Positions 27,532 to 35,242 of a stretch of DNA of 64,000 nucleotides are shown piece after piece. A program made the position numbers and the translations under genes. This DNA is from Streptosporangium subroseum (GTDB lineage: Bacteria > Actinomycetota > Actinomycetes > Streptosporangiales > Streptosporangiaceae). Location of the stretch: the NCBI RefSeq assembly GCF_900188345.1, contig NZ_FZOD01000012.1, positions 124,001 to 188,000 of the forward strand. The letters run 5' to 3'. A model generated the notes under the pieces. The model searched no databases. It was not told the DNA's origin and worked only from the letters and a program-made list of their open reading frames with translations. Every line of letters begins with the position of its first letter. Position 1 is the first letter of the stretch.

Positions 27532-29054
27532 CAGTTGAGCCTGTCCGTGGCCACGCCGCCGTACCAGTCGACGTCGCTGTCGGCTGTCCGGACGGTCACC
27601 ACACGGACATTCGTGAAGTCGTCGAAGGACTCCCAGCCGCCTTCCCTGCCGATGCCGCTCTCTCCCACCCCGCCCCAGGGCGAGGAAGGATCGAGCCGGT
27701 GATGGTCGTTGACCCACACCATGCCCGTCTCAAGCCGTCCGGCCACCCGGTGTGCCCGCGCGACATCACGCGTCCAGATCCCCGAGCCCAGCCCGAACGG
27801 CGAGTCGTTGGCCAGCGACACGGCCTCGTCCTCGTCCTCGAAGGGGATGACGACCACCACGGGGCCGAAGATCTCCTCGCGCGCGACGCGCATGTTGTTG
27901 GTCACGTCGGCGAGCACGGTCGGTTCGACAAAAAAGCCGCCGGGCAGTCCCGGCACGTGGGCGGCATGACCGCCCGCGGCCAGCTTCGCGCCCTCGTCGA
28001 GGCCGATGCGTACGTAGTCGAGGATCCGCGCCTGCGCGCGCGCCGAGATGACGGGGCCGAGCTGGGTGGACGCCAGGGCCGGATCCCCCATGCGGACCGA
28101 AGCAGCGATCTTCGAGAGGGCCTTGATGAAATCGTGGTAGATGCGGCGCTGAACGAGCAGCCGGCTGCCGGCGATACAGGTCTGACCGGCCCCGATGAAT
28201 CCACCGAAAGCGGCCCCCCGGGCGGCGACCTCGACGGGCATGTCGTCGAACACGAGGACCGGGGACCTGCCGCCGAGTTCGAGGGTCGCCTTGGCGAATC
28301 GCTTCGCGGCGGCGAGCGAGATCGCCCGGCCGGGCTCCGTACCGCCCGTGAAGACGACCTTCTTGACCAGGGGGTGTTCGGTCAGTGCGGCGCCCGCGGT
28401 CGGCCCCAGACCGGGGACCACGTTGAGCACACCGGCCGGGATGCCGGCGTCATCGGCGATCTCACCGAGCAGGAGGGCGGTCAGCGGCGTCTGCTCGGAC
28501 GGCTTGAGAACCACGGTGTTGCCGGTTGCGAGCGCCGGGGCCAGGCTCTTCGAGGCGATCATCATCGGATGGTTGAAGGACGACAGGATCCCCACCACAC
28601 CGAGCGGGAACCGGCTGGTGTACGCGTGGTAGTCGCCACGCAGCGGCACGACCGCGCCTCGATCGGCGAGGAGCAGTGCCGCGTTGTAGCGGTACCACTC
28701 GGGGAGCCGGGTGATCTGGGCCTTCGTCTCGGTGATCGGCCGCCCGTTGTTCGTGGTCTCCAGGCGGTAGAGATCGGCCATCCGGGCCTCGATGCCGTCC
28801 GCGAAGCGGTTGATCAGGCGCGCCCGGTCATGGATGGGGAGATCTCGCCACACGTCCGACCGGAATGTCTCATGGGCTACCCGGACGGCCCGATCGATGT
28901 CCTGCTTGCCGGCGCCGGCGACCTGGGCGAAAACCTCGCCGGTCGCGGGATTCGTGATGTCGATCGGGGCGGCGTGACCCTCGACCACCTGGCCCCCGAT
29001 GCGCAGCCCTGCGGCCAGTCCGCAGGGCAGCTCGCCGTTCTCGGTCACGGTCAT
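27531..29054 (-). CDS. NAD(P)-dependent aldehyde dehydrogenase
   Basis: A 507-residue aldehyde dehydrogenase, normal length. The catalytic Cys is in FGGFIGAGQTCIAGSRLLV, the general-base Glu is in KATLELGGRSPVLVFD, and the cofactor loop is VFTGGTEPGRAIS. ATG 29054 has AGGAAG upstream. The neighbouring MFS, crotonase remnant and dioxygenase suggest oxidation of an aromatic or aliphatic aldehyde in a catabolic route; I cannot name the substrate. The promoter has two GTATACGGA boxes, and a divergent GntR regulator lies next to it. Confidence 0.9.
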   Translation of the reverse strand: MTVTENGELPCGLAAGLRIGGQVVEGHAAPIDITNPATGEVFAQVAGAGKQDIDRAVRVAHETFRSDVWRDLPIHDRARLINRFADGIEARMADLYRLETTNNGRPITETKAQITRLPEWYRYNAALLLADRGAVVPLRGDYHAYTSRFPLGVVGILSSFNHPMMIASKSLAPALATGNTVVLKPSEQTPLTALLLGEIADDAGIPAGVLNVVPGLGPTAGAALTEHPLVKKVVFTGGTEPGRAISLAAAKRFAKATLELGGRSPVLVFDDMPVEVAARGAAFGGFIGAGQTCIAGSRLLVQRRIYHDFIKALSKIAASVRMGDPALASTQLGPVISARAQARILDYVRIGLDEGAKLAAGGHAAHVPGLPGGFFVEPTVLADVTNNMRVAREEIFGPVVVVIPFEDEDEAVSLANDSPFGLGSGIWTRDVARAHRVAGRLETGMVWVNDHHRLDPSSPWGGVGESGIGREGGWESFDDFTNVRVVTVRTADSDVDWYGGVATDRLN

Positions 29055-29086
29055 AAACGATCTTCCTGATCCGCGTTTTCCTAACT

Positions 29087-29117
29087 CGTATACGGAGATT
29101 ATAAATCGGTATACGGA
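29087..29117 (-). promoter_or_regulatory. aldH promoter with flanking GntR-type boxes
   Basis: On the minus strand, a perfect TATAAT (complement of 29098-29103) precedes the aldehyde dehydrogenase gene. GTATACGGA occurs at 29088-29096 and 29109-29117, exactly 21 bases apart and flanking the -10 box; the first is inside the palindrome CGTATACG. GTATAC cores are common in FadR/VanR-type GntR operators, and the divergent gene encodes one. Confidence 0.6.
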
Positions 29118-29128
29118 TGGACCGTACT

Positions 29129-29149
29129 TTGTCGCATTTGATGCGACAA
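29129..29149. promoter_or_regulatory. Perfect inverted repeat in the aldH-gntR intergenic region
   Basis: TTGTCGCAT (29129-29137) and ATGCGACAA (29141-29149) form a nine-base perfect inverted repeat with a three-base spacer. It may be a second operator or a hairpin in a leader; it does not resemble the GTATACGGA boxes. Confidence 0.5.
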
Positions 29150-29269
29150 GGGTGGCAAGCGAGTTGAACATGCGATTCCTGTGGATGGAGTGAATACTGT
29201 GTGGCGGGCGGGCACGCAGGACGCCCATCTCCGGAGCGGTTGCTTCATCAGCGGACAAGGTGGTGGGAC

Positions 29270-29956
29270 ATGGTGCCGGAGGAGTCGGCGGCGGGCCGGG
29301 TCACACGCTCGTTGCGTCAGCGCCTGCTCACCGGCGAGCTCAAGCCGGGCGCGCCCCTGTCGCAGTCCCGCATCGCCGCCGAATACGGCGTCAGCCGGAT
29401 GCCGGCGCGAGACGCCCTGCAGGTCCTGGCCGCCGAGGGGCTGGTAGACCTCGACGCCTTCACCGCCGTCGTGCGCGGCCTGTCGATCACGGAGCTGCAG
29501 GAGCTGTACGAGCTCCGCGAGGCCGTCGAGCCCGTGCTGACCCGCATCGCGGTGCCGAACGTCGGGCGGGCCGAGGTCGCCCAGATGACGACGCTGATCG
29601 AGGGGATGGAGTCGAATCCGCCGGCGGTCGACTGGCTGGCCGCCAACGCGACGTTCCACGCGCTCGTCTACTCCCGCGCCGATCGAGCCCGCATGATCGA
29701 GTTGACCGAACAGCTCAGGCGCCTGACCGACCGCTACGTCTACCTACATGTCGGGGTGTTCGGCGACACCGACCACATCCACGAGGAGCACCGGCAGATC
29801 CTTCACGCGGTCCGGAACGGCGACGCCGCCGGGGCCGCCGAGCTGACGCGTCTGCACATCGCCACCTCCCACGAGTTCATCCTGCGCTACCTGCTGGAGC
29901 ACGAGCACATGCCGCTGGGACACGGGAAGGGCAACCGGGCAACCCAGTCAAGGTAA
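29270..29956 (+). CDS. GntR-family (FadR/FCD) regulator
   Basis: A 228-residue GntR regulator. The winged helix spans residues 10-75 (LLTGELKPGAPLSQSRIAAE then YGVSRMPARDALQVLAAEG), and an all-helical FCD ligand domain follows, with metal-binding His residues in ANATFHALVYSRAD and EEHRQILHAVRNGD. ATG 29270 follows AAGGTGG. It is divergent from the aldehyde dehydrogenase operon, which carries GTATAC-type boxes, so local control of that operon is likely. The ligand is unknown, perhaps a carboxylic acid. Confidence 0.88.
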   Translation: MVPEESAAGRVTRSLRQRLLTGELKPGAPLSQSRIAAEYGVSRMPARDALQVLAAEGLVDLDAFTAVVRGLSITELQELYELREAVEPVLTRIAVPNVGRAEVAQMTTLIEGMESNPPAVDWLAANATFHALVYSRADRARMIELTEQLRRLTDRYVYLHVGVFGDTDHIHEEHRQILHAVRNGDAAGAAELTRLHIATSHEFILRYLLEHEHMPLGHGKGNRATQSR

Positions 29957-29969
29957 TCTCTGGGTCGTC

Positions 29970-30467
29970 TCAGGTATCTGCTTCTGCGGTGGCCGGCCAT
30001 TCTTCGGGTTGCGACACGTAGGTGCCGCGCTGAGGGACGGTGTAGACCCACCCCTGCTCTCTGAGTAGCCCAATCGCACGGCGTACCGTCTCCCGGGCGA
30101 CGCCGTGCTGCTGTATCAACGTGCTCTCGCTGGGAATGGGGCGGCGGGGCTTGAGCTCGCCACGATTGATGCGGTCAGCCAGTTCGTTTGCGATCTTTTG
30201 GTAGAGCAGCGTCTTCTGCGGTTTACGCCTGGCTTCGCCAGGTGGACCAACGAATGTGCCCTCGCCCTGTGCGGTATGTACGAGGCCCTCGTCTCGGAGC
30301 ATCCTGATCGCTCGCCGGGCTGTGGTCCTGGCGATGCCGAACGCGCTCCTCAGCTCGGTTTCGCTTGGTACGGCATCGCCGGGGGAAAGGTGCCCTGTTA
30401 GGACGCGCTGACGGATGACGTCAGCTACCTGAACGTACAGATGGGTGTCGCTTTCATGATCCAGCAC
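29970..30467 (-). CDS. Small regulator of two tandem GntR winged helices
   Basis: A 165-residue protein made almost entirely of two GntR winged-helix domains: residues 8-75 (LSPGDAVPSETELRSAFGIA) and 88-155 (LKPRRPIPSESTLIQQHGVA), joined by a short basic linker. There is no ligand-binding domain. Each repeat ends with the wing motif (GEGTFVG, QRGTYVS). The start is GTG 30467. A close paralogue lies 97 bases upstream on the same strand. A protein with two DNA-reading heads per chain could bind as a monomer; this is an inference. Confidence 0.85.
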   Translation of the reverse strand: MLDHESDTHLYVQVADVIRQRVLTGHLSPGDAVPSETELRSAFGIARTTARRAIRMLRDEGLVHTAQGEGTFVGPPGEARRKPQKTLLYQKIANELADRINRGELKPRRPIPSESTLIQQHGVARETVRRAIGLLREQGWVYTVPQRGTYVSQPEEWPATAEADT

Positions 30468-30501
30468 GACCGCAAGGTAACTGCTCTACCACCACTGGTG
30501 C

Positions 30502-30516
30502 TGGTTGACTTAACCA
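30502..30516. promoter_or_regulatory. Inverted repeat TGGTT-N5-AACCA upstream of tandem-GntR gene
   Basis: The arms TGGTT (30502-30506) and AACCA (30512-30516) lie in the short gap between the two tandem-GntR genes, upstream of the one starting at 30467. A possible operator. Confidence 0.35.
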
Positions 30517-30564
30517 ATTGATATGAGTGCTAGACGTATAGAGACTGGCTTGTCGCTAATCCTG

Positions 30565-31050
30565 CTATTTTGTCGGCTCTGGCCAGTTTTCGACGGGCGA
30601 CACGTATGTGCCGCGATAGGGAACGGTGAACACCCATCCCTGGTCGCGTAGGGTGCCCATCGCCTGGCGCACCGTGGCTTTCGCGACGCCGTGCTTCTCC
30701 ATGAGTTTCTTCTCGCTGGGAACGCGCCGGTTTGGGCGTAGCTCGCCGTCCTGGATCCGAGCTCGAATCCCCGCTGCGATCTGCTGATACACCGGTAGTT
30801 GATCGTCTGGCCGTGGAGTCCCCGGCTCGCCGACGAATGTGCCTTCTCCCTGGATCGTGTACGCCAGACCTTGTTCGCGGAGTTCTCGCGCGACCCGGCG
30901 GGCGGTTGTCCTCGCGATGCCGTACTCGATCTCAAGCTCGGCCTCGCTGGGCACGGCTTCACCGGGGCCGAGTTCGCCGACCTGGATGCGTGCGCGAATC
31001 ATCTCGGCGACCTGTTTGTAGACCGGTACGGGGCCCTCACGGTCAAGCAT
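30565..31050 (-). CDS. Second tandem-GntR winged-helix regulator
   Basis: A 161-residue paralogue of the protein encoded at 29970-30467, with the same two-domain plan: LGPGEAVPSEAELEIEYGIA in the first winged helix and LRPNRRVPSEKKLMEKHGVA in the second; both end in GEGTFVG/YRGTYVS wings. I place the start at ATG 31050 (MLDREGPVPVYKQ), since the extra upstream residues are unlike the paralogue. An eight-base inverted repeat TGCACCTA/TAGGTGCA lies upstream, between it and a divergent small gene. Confidence 0.84.
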   Translation of the reverse strand: MLDREGPVPVYKQVAEMIRARIQVGELGPGEAVPSEAELEIEYGIARTTARRVARELREQGLAYTIQGEGTFVGEPGTPRPDDQLPVYQQIAAGIRARIQDGELRPNRRVPSEKKLMEKHGVAKATVRQAMGTLRDQGWVFTVPYRGTYVSPVENWPEPTK

Positions 31051-31076
31051 GTCCGCAGGATAGACCAAACGGTACA

Positions 31077-31120
31077 TGCACCTACAAATCAGACGCCTAG
31101 TCAAACCATGGATAGGTGCA
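31077..31120. promoter_or_regulatory. Inverted repeat between tandem-GntR gene and divergent small gene
   Basis: TGCACCTA (31077-31084) and TAGGTGCA (31113-31120) are perfect inverted copies 28 bases apart. TAGACC also occurs beside each. They sit in the divergent promoter region and could be the two half-sites of one operator. Confidence 0.4.
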
Positions 31121-31174
31121 CTAGACCAGTAGGGGCAATCTGGCCTATGGTTAACCAGCGAACGCGGGAGGGAG

Positions 31175-31483
31175 TTGAGCGCGGAGATGGTGGCTGAGGT
31201 GCTGGAGGAGCGGCATCACGGGCACCACGTGGGGTTGTTGCAGGCGAAGCATGAGCCGATCGACTGGCGGCCGTCACTGTCGCGGGCCGGTCCGGCGCGG
31301 GTGAAGGAACACACCTGTGACTGCCGGGCGACCTTCTACGAGCTCTGCCAGGCGGGCGGGCTGATGTTCATACGGCGGACACATCGGCTGAGAGGAGCGG
31401 TGGACGTGCACGAATCACCCTGGGTGGTCGCGAGGGACACGCAGGCGCTCTGGCTCCGCCTGCTGATGGGCAGCGCCCGTTGA
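31175..31483 (+). CDS. Small conserved-looking hypothetical protein
   Basis: An open frame of about 102 residues, not recognised by name. It has a CDC motif in EHTCDCRATFYELCQAGG and ends in SPWVVARDTQALWLRLLMG, which resembles a short actinomycete family found beside DNA-binding regulators. The start is uncertain: TTG 31175 follows GGGAGGGAG closely, and ATG 31187 is an alternative. It is divergent from the tandem-GntR gene and ends before a 19-base-pair hairpin, so it looks like a single-gene unit. Confidence 0.5.
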   Translation: MSAEMVAEVLEERHHGHHVGLLQAKHEPIDWRPSLSRAGPARVKEHTCDCRATFYELCQAGGLMFIRRTHRLRGAVDVHESPWVVARDTQALWLRLLMGSAR

Positions 31484-31496
31484 CGGCTCAATAAGC

Positions 31497-31540
31497 GTGC
31501 CCGGTGACGGGAAGCGGGTGGGCTTTCCGTCACCGGGCAC
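31497..31540. terminator. 19-base-pair hairpin, probably bidirectional terminator
   Basis: The arm 31497-31515 (starting GTGCCCGGTGACGG) pairs with 31522-31540 (ending CCGTCACCGGGCAC) over 19 positions with one wobble, around a six-base loop. It lies in the convergent region after the small gene and before the end of radC. No T-run follows. Confidence 0.75.
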
Positions 31541-31838
31541 CTCACAGCTCCCTGCCTCCTCGGCGGGCCCATGACGGTCGAGGAGGCAGGGCGGTGGTCC
31601 CGTATCGATCCATGGAGGGACGGTACGGGACCACCGATCGAACCCCCGGCGGGAATCCCACTTCCCACTTCCCGCCGGGTGCGGATGGTGGTCCCGCGCT
31701 GCCAGGGCGGGACCACCATCAAGAAACGAACCGCGATCAAGAAACCAACCGCCGTCAAGAAGCGAAGCGTCGGGACGCGCAGGGGCGGACCAGCCGAGGA
31801 GCGGCATGCCGGAAAGGGAACCGCCACGGCGCGGGCCG
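31541..31838 (+). other. Structured gap with inverted repeats and 18-base tandem repeat
   Basis: No convincing gene. It contains two inverted repeats sharing the same arm sequence, GGTGGTCCCG: 31593-31604 with 31624-31635 (12 pairs) and 31684-31697 with 31707-31720 (14 pairs). Three imperfect copies of an 18-base unit (ATCAAGAAACGAACCGCG and variants) fill 31718-31771; read forward they would encode IKKRTA, IKKPTA and VKKRSV, but that frame has no ribosome site. Purpose unknown. Confidence 0.6.
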
Positions 31839-32495
31839 TCAGGAGACGATCCGGCGCCAGGCGGTGTCGGTGACGATCACGTGGTCGAGGAAGCGCAGGC
31901 CCAACGTCTCGGCGGCCTCGCACAGACGGGTGGTGACCTCCAGGTCGGCCGGGCTGGGGTCGAGGGAGCCGCTGGGGTGGTTGTGGGCCAGGCCGAAGGA
32001 GGATCCGCCCGAGGTGAGAACGGCGCTCATGATCTCGCGGACGGGAGCGGGGGCGTGGTCGCTGCCGCCCTCACTGACGATGGTCTTGCGGGTCACCGCC
32101 CCGCTCGGATCGCAGACCACGACGACCACGCGCTCGTGGCTGAGGCCGCGCAGGAGCGGGGAGGCGACGGCGGCCAGGTCTCCCGAGGATCTGACGCGGC
32201 GGCGCTCCGGCTCGGACTGCGCCTGCCGTACGAGATGGAAGGCGGCGATGACCCGGGCGGCCTTCGCGGGGCCGATGCCGGGGACGGACATCAGGCGGTG
32301 GGCGTCGGAGCGGGCCAGCCCGCGCAGGTCGCCGCAGTGGGCGATCAGGTGGGAGGCGAGTTCGACCGCGTTGGTGCCCCGGCTGCCGGAGCCGATCAGC
32401 AGGGCGAGCAACTCCCGGTCGGCCAGCGCGGTCGCCCCCCTCGACAGCAGTCGCTCACGAGGCTGGTCATTGGGGGACATGTCCTTGACGCGCAC
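31839..32495 (-). CDS. radC: RadC family JAB1/MPN-domain protein
   Basis: A 218-residue RadC protein. The N-terminal helix-hairpin-helix region has LMSVPGIGPAKAARVIAAF, and the C-terminal JAMM metalloprotease-like domain has the metal-binding AHNHPSGSLDPSPADLEVT motif and an upstream Glu in VREIMSAVL. RadC was once linked to repair, but that role is doubtful; it is common near mobile DNA. Here it lies between two intergenic repeat regions in the accessory segment. Confidence 0.9.
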   Translation of the reverse strand: MRVKDMSPNDQPRERLLSRGATALADRELLALLIGSGSRGTNAVELASHLIAHCGDLRGLARSDAHRLMSVPGIGPAKAARVIAAFHLVRQAQSEPERRRVRSSGDLAAVASPLLRGLSHERVVVVVCDPSGAVTRKTIVSEGGSDHAPAPVREIMSAVLTSGGSSFGLAHNHPSGSLDPSPADLEVTTRLCEAAETLGLRFLDHVIVTDTAWRRIVS

Positions 32496-32631
32496 TCGGC
32501 ACCTCCGGCTCGGGAAACCAGACTGGTTCTACCAGGTGGCGCAGACAATCCGGCTCCGGAGGACCGTCCACGGTTCTGGCCCTCGCCGGGCGATCATCCG
32601 TGGGCGCCGGTTCCGGAAAAAGGCGAATGCC

Positions 32632-32776
32632 GGCCCGTCAGGAGGGCGAGCAGTCGTTCAGAGGACATGCCCGGCCCGTCAGAGGGCGTAGTTGGTTGCT
32701 CGGGACGTGCCCGTCCGTCGGAGGGCGATCACTGGTCCGCCAGAGGGGGTGGCTCGTCAGGGTGTGTGCGACTCGA
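32632..32776 (-). repeat. Degenerate tandem repeat upstream of radC
   Basis: Four imperfect units about 40 bases apart, each with a small hairpin of the form GCCCGTCAG-AGGGC: near 32632, 32672, 32710 and 32735. The last reaches to within a few bases of the GntR-UTRA stop codon at 32777. The rest of the 32496-32776 gap shows no gene. Confidence 0.6.
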
Positions 32777-33502
32777 TCAGGGGGTGAGCGGGTGGGAGTA
32801 GACCAGGCGGAAGCGGTCGCCGGGTATGACGATGTCGCTGGTCTCGACCGGGCGGTCGCCGGCCCAGTGGGTGCGCTCCACGTGAAGGACGTGGACGCCC
32901 GCGGGCAGGGCGAGGGCGTCGCTCTCGGCGGGCTGGGGGACGCGGGTGTAGACCTGCTCCACGATCTCGGTGATCTTGACCCCGAGGGCGGACAGACGGG
33001 GGATCAGGCCGCGGGGGTTCTCCTCGGCGACGGGCTCGCCGAACTCGGCGGGTTCGTACGAGGTGGCGAGCTGAACCGGCTTGCCGTCGCCGCGGAAGAC
33101 GTAACTGGTGCGGGTCACCGCGGCGAACTCCTCCAGGCGGAGGCGCTGGGCGATGTCGGGGGTGGCGTCGGCGGGTTCGGTCCGCCAGTCCCAGGTGGCC
33201 CGGGTGCCCTGCGACTGGATGTCGGCGCCGAAGGGGGCGTGGTGGTCGTGGAAGCGCCAGCGATGCAGGGGGAGCAGCGTGGGCTGAGCCCTGACGTAGT
33301 GGCCCGAGCCGACGCGACCGACGATCAGACCCTCGGCGGCGAGCACGCGCAGCGCGTGGCGGGCCGCGGTTTCGCCCACACCGTATTTCCTGGTCAGCTG
33401 GGCACGCGAGGGAATCGAGGCGCCGGGGGAGAGAGAGCCGTCGACGATCTGGCGGCGGATATCCGCGACAACGCGCAGGTAGACCGGATCGGAGCTTGCC
33501 AC
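32777..33502 (-). CDS. GntR-family regulator with UTRA ligand domain (HutC type)
   Basis: A 241-residue HutC-type GntR regulator. The N-terminal winged helix has LSPGASIPSRAQLTRKYGVG, then ETAARHALRVLAAEG; the UTRA domain covers roughly residues 85-235 (EEFAAVTRTSYVFRGDGKPV and the end GDRFRLVYSHPL). UTRA domains bind sugars, amino acids or their phosphates. No obvious target operon is adjacent: radC follows and a 639-base gap precedes. TTGGA-AC-TCCAA at 33579-33590 in its upstream region may be an operator. Confidence 0.87.
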   Translation of the reverse strand: MASSDPVYLRVVADIRRQIVDGSLSPGASIPSRAQLTRKYGVGETAARHALRVLAAEGLIVGRVGSGHYVRAQPTLLPLHRWRFHDHHAPFGADIQSQGTRATWDWRTEPADATPDIAQRLRLEEFAAVTRTSYVFRGDGKPVQLATSYEPAEFGEPVAEENPRGLIPRLSALGVKITEIVEQVYTRVPQPAESDALALPAGVHVLHVERTHWAGDRPVETSDIVIPGDRFRLVYSHPLTP

Positions 33503-34141
33503 GTGTCCATCCCTGGGTTCGACAGGCGTCGTCCCATCCTGTCGTATTCGGCGAACAACTCAGGGTAATGGAGGCAATTTGGAACTCCAACTTTGAGGGT
33601 GTCTCCGAAAGTGGCGAAAAATATCTCAGAGACCGTGTAACACCCACGTAAGGACCCACGATTGAACGGTAGAGGTCGTCGATGTGTGTACCCCCGAGCA
33701 CATATCGGCGGCCTCTTTCATGTTCAAGCTGACTTGTCCTCGCAGCTTAAAACGGACAAAAATATTATTACCTCCCATGTTCGGGTGCGAGGGGGCAGGC
33801 GCGGGCCCGTTCTGGCGGTGCGGCGGGGACATTCGCGTCGTCCGGATGGCCGCCGCTTCTACTGGGGCCTCGGGCGGTGACGGCGGGAAGAACCGGCCGG
33901 TCGATCGCCTCGTTCTCACGGGCCTCCGGCGCGGTGTCCCCGGGGTGGCAGGGGCAGGTGAGAGCACGATCCGCCGAGCAGACCAAGATCAACGAGCGGG
34001 CCGCTCCGGCGTCTTATATCCGCCTGTACGGTGTGTAGAGGGCTGCATGGGGGAATATTCGCTCTTTGGGTCATCGGTGGACGGAGGCTAGGCGGGGTGG
34101 CGGGGTCTACCGTTTCCATGGATCCAGGTAGCGTTCGGTCT
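33503..34141 (+). other. Long gap upstream of dapA with AT-rich island
   Basis: No gene with a ribosome site. The first 280 bases are much richer in A and T than the surroundings (for example near 33760-33776) and hold an inverted repeat TTGGA/TCCAA at 33579-33590 and an 18-pair hairpin at 33671-33716. TATATC at 34015-34020 could be a -10 box for dapA. The remainder is GC-rich without recognisable elements. Confidence 0.5.
33671..33716 (+). ncRNA. Terminator-like hairpin of a possible plus-strand small RNA
   Basis: Arm 33671-33688 (AGAGGTCGTCGATGTGTG) pairs completely with 33699-33716, using 15 Watson-Crick and three G-U pairs, around a ten-base loop, and is followed by TTTCATG. The G-U pairs are valid only in RNA copied as the plus strand; on the other strand they become A-C mismatches. 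Since the flanking gene upstream is on the minus strand, this implies a separate plus-strand transcript. No clear promoter was found. Confidence 0.4.
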
Positions 34142-35068
34142 ATGGCAGCGCCAATTCGAACCTCCGACGCCCCCTTCGGCCGCATGCTGACCGCCATGGT
34201 CACGCCGTTCACCAGTGACGGTTCGGTCGACTACGAGGGAGTGCAGCGCCTGGCCACCTACCTGGTGGACAAGCAGCGCAACGACGGCCTGATCGTGAGT
34301 GGCACGACAGGTGAGTCTCCGACGACCTCCGACGACGAGAAGGAGCGCATCCTGCGTGCCGTCGTCGAAGCGGTCGGCGACCGCGCCGTGGTCGTGGCGG
34401 GAGCCGGCAGCAACGACACCCACCACAGCGTCGAGCTGGCCAAGAGCGCCGAGCGCGCCGGGGCCCACGGTCTCCTGGTGGTGACGCCTTACTACAGCAA
34501 GCCACCGCAGGAGGGGCTCTTCCGCCATTTCACCGCCGTGGCGGACGCCACCGACCTGCCGGTTATGCTTTATGACATTCCTGGTCGCAGTGGCGTGCCG
34601 ATCCTGACCGAGACGCTGGTACGGCTTGCCCGCCACGAGCGGATCATCGCGGTGAAGGACGCCAAGGCCGACCTGTTCGCCGGGTCGCAGGTGATGGTGG
34701 CCACCGGACTGGTCTTCTACTCGGGCGACGACACGCTCAACCTGCCGTGGCTCTCGGTCGGGGCCGCGGGGTGTGTCAGTGTGATCGGGCACGTTGTGGG
34801 CGCCGAGATCGCCGCGATGGTGGAGCTGTACCGCTCGGGAGACGTCTCGGGCGCGCTCGCCCTTCATCGCAGGCTGCTTCCGGTGATCTCCGGAATCATG
34901 GCGCAGGCCGGTGGCGCGATCATGGCGAAGGCGGCGTTGGCCCTGGTGGGGCAGCCTGTGGGACCGCCGCGACTGCCGCTGGTGGAAGCCACAGAAGAGC
35001 AGGTGGGGCGACTGCGCGAAGACTTGATCGCGGGCGGCGTGAAGCTGTCCGACGAATTTGGTGCGTAA
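34142..35068 (+). CDS. dapA: 4-hydroxy-tetrahydrodipicolinate synthase
   Basis: DapA condenses pyruvate with aspartate semialdehyde, the first step of the diaminopimelate branch. The 308-residue TIM barrel has LIVSGTTGESPTTSDDEK, the catalytic Tyr in LYDIPGRSGVP, and the Schiff-base Lys in IIAVKDAKADL. ATG 34142 gives the usual family length, although no good ribosome site is visible and ATG 34118 is possible. rnj follows, as in other actinobacteria, but dapB is far away at 14.8 kb. Confidence 0.95.
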   Translation: MAAPIRTSDAPFGRMLTAMVTPFTSDGSVDYEGVQRLATYLVDKQRNDGLIVSGTTGESPTTSDDEKERILRAVVEAVGDRAVVVAGAGSNDTHHSVELAKSAERAGAHGLLVVTPYYSKPPQEGLFRHFTAVADATDLPVMLYDIPGRSGVPILTETLVRLARHERIIAVKDAKADLFAGSQVMVATGLVFYSGDDTLNLPWLSVGAAGCVSVIGHVVGAEIAAMVELYRSGDVSGALALHRRLLPVISGIMAQAGGAIMAKAALALVGQPVGPPRLPLVEATEEQVGRLREDLIAGGVKLSDEFGA

Positions 35069-35242
35069 GCAAGTACGAGAAAGAACGTGGCGGCCGTCAG
35101 TGGCCGCAGTGGAGAGGAACGGGAGTTTGAGAGACAGAGGACATAGCGGTCCGCTGGGGGACGGAGTGCTGGGCGAGGGCGTAGTCCTTCCGTCCGGGAA
35201 GTCCGCTGACGCGTGCACGACGTATGAAAGAGGTGTGGCCGA

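Noticed and set aside
31571..31873. Lysine-rich small protein with IKKRTA/IKKPTA/VKKRSV repeats
   Set aside because: No ribosome site, overlap with the radC end, and the repeat region also contains terminator-type inverted repeats; treated as non-coding.
33626..34091. Short open frames in the gap upstream of dapA
   Set aside because: No ribosome sites and no recognisable protein features; they cross an AT-rich island and a predicted RNA hairpin.
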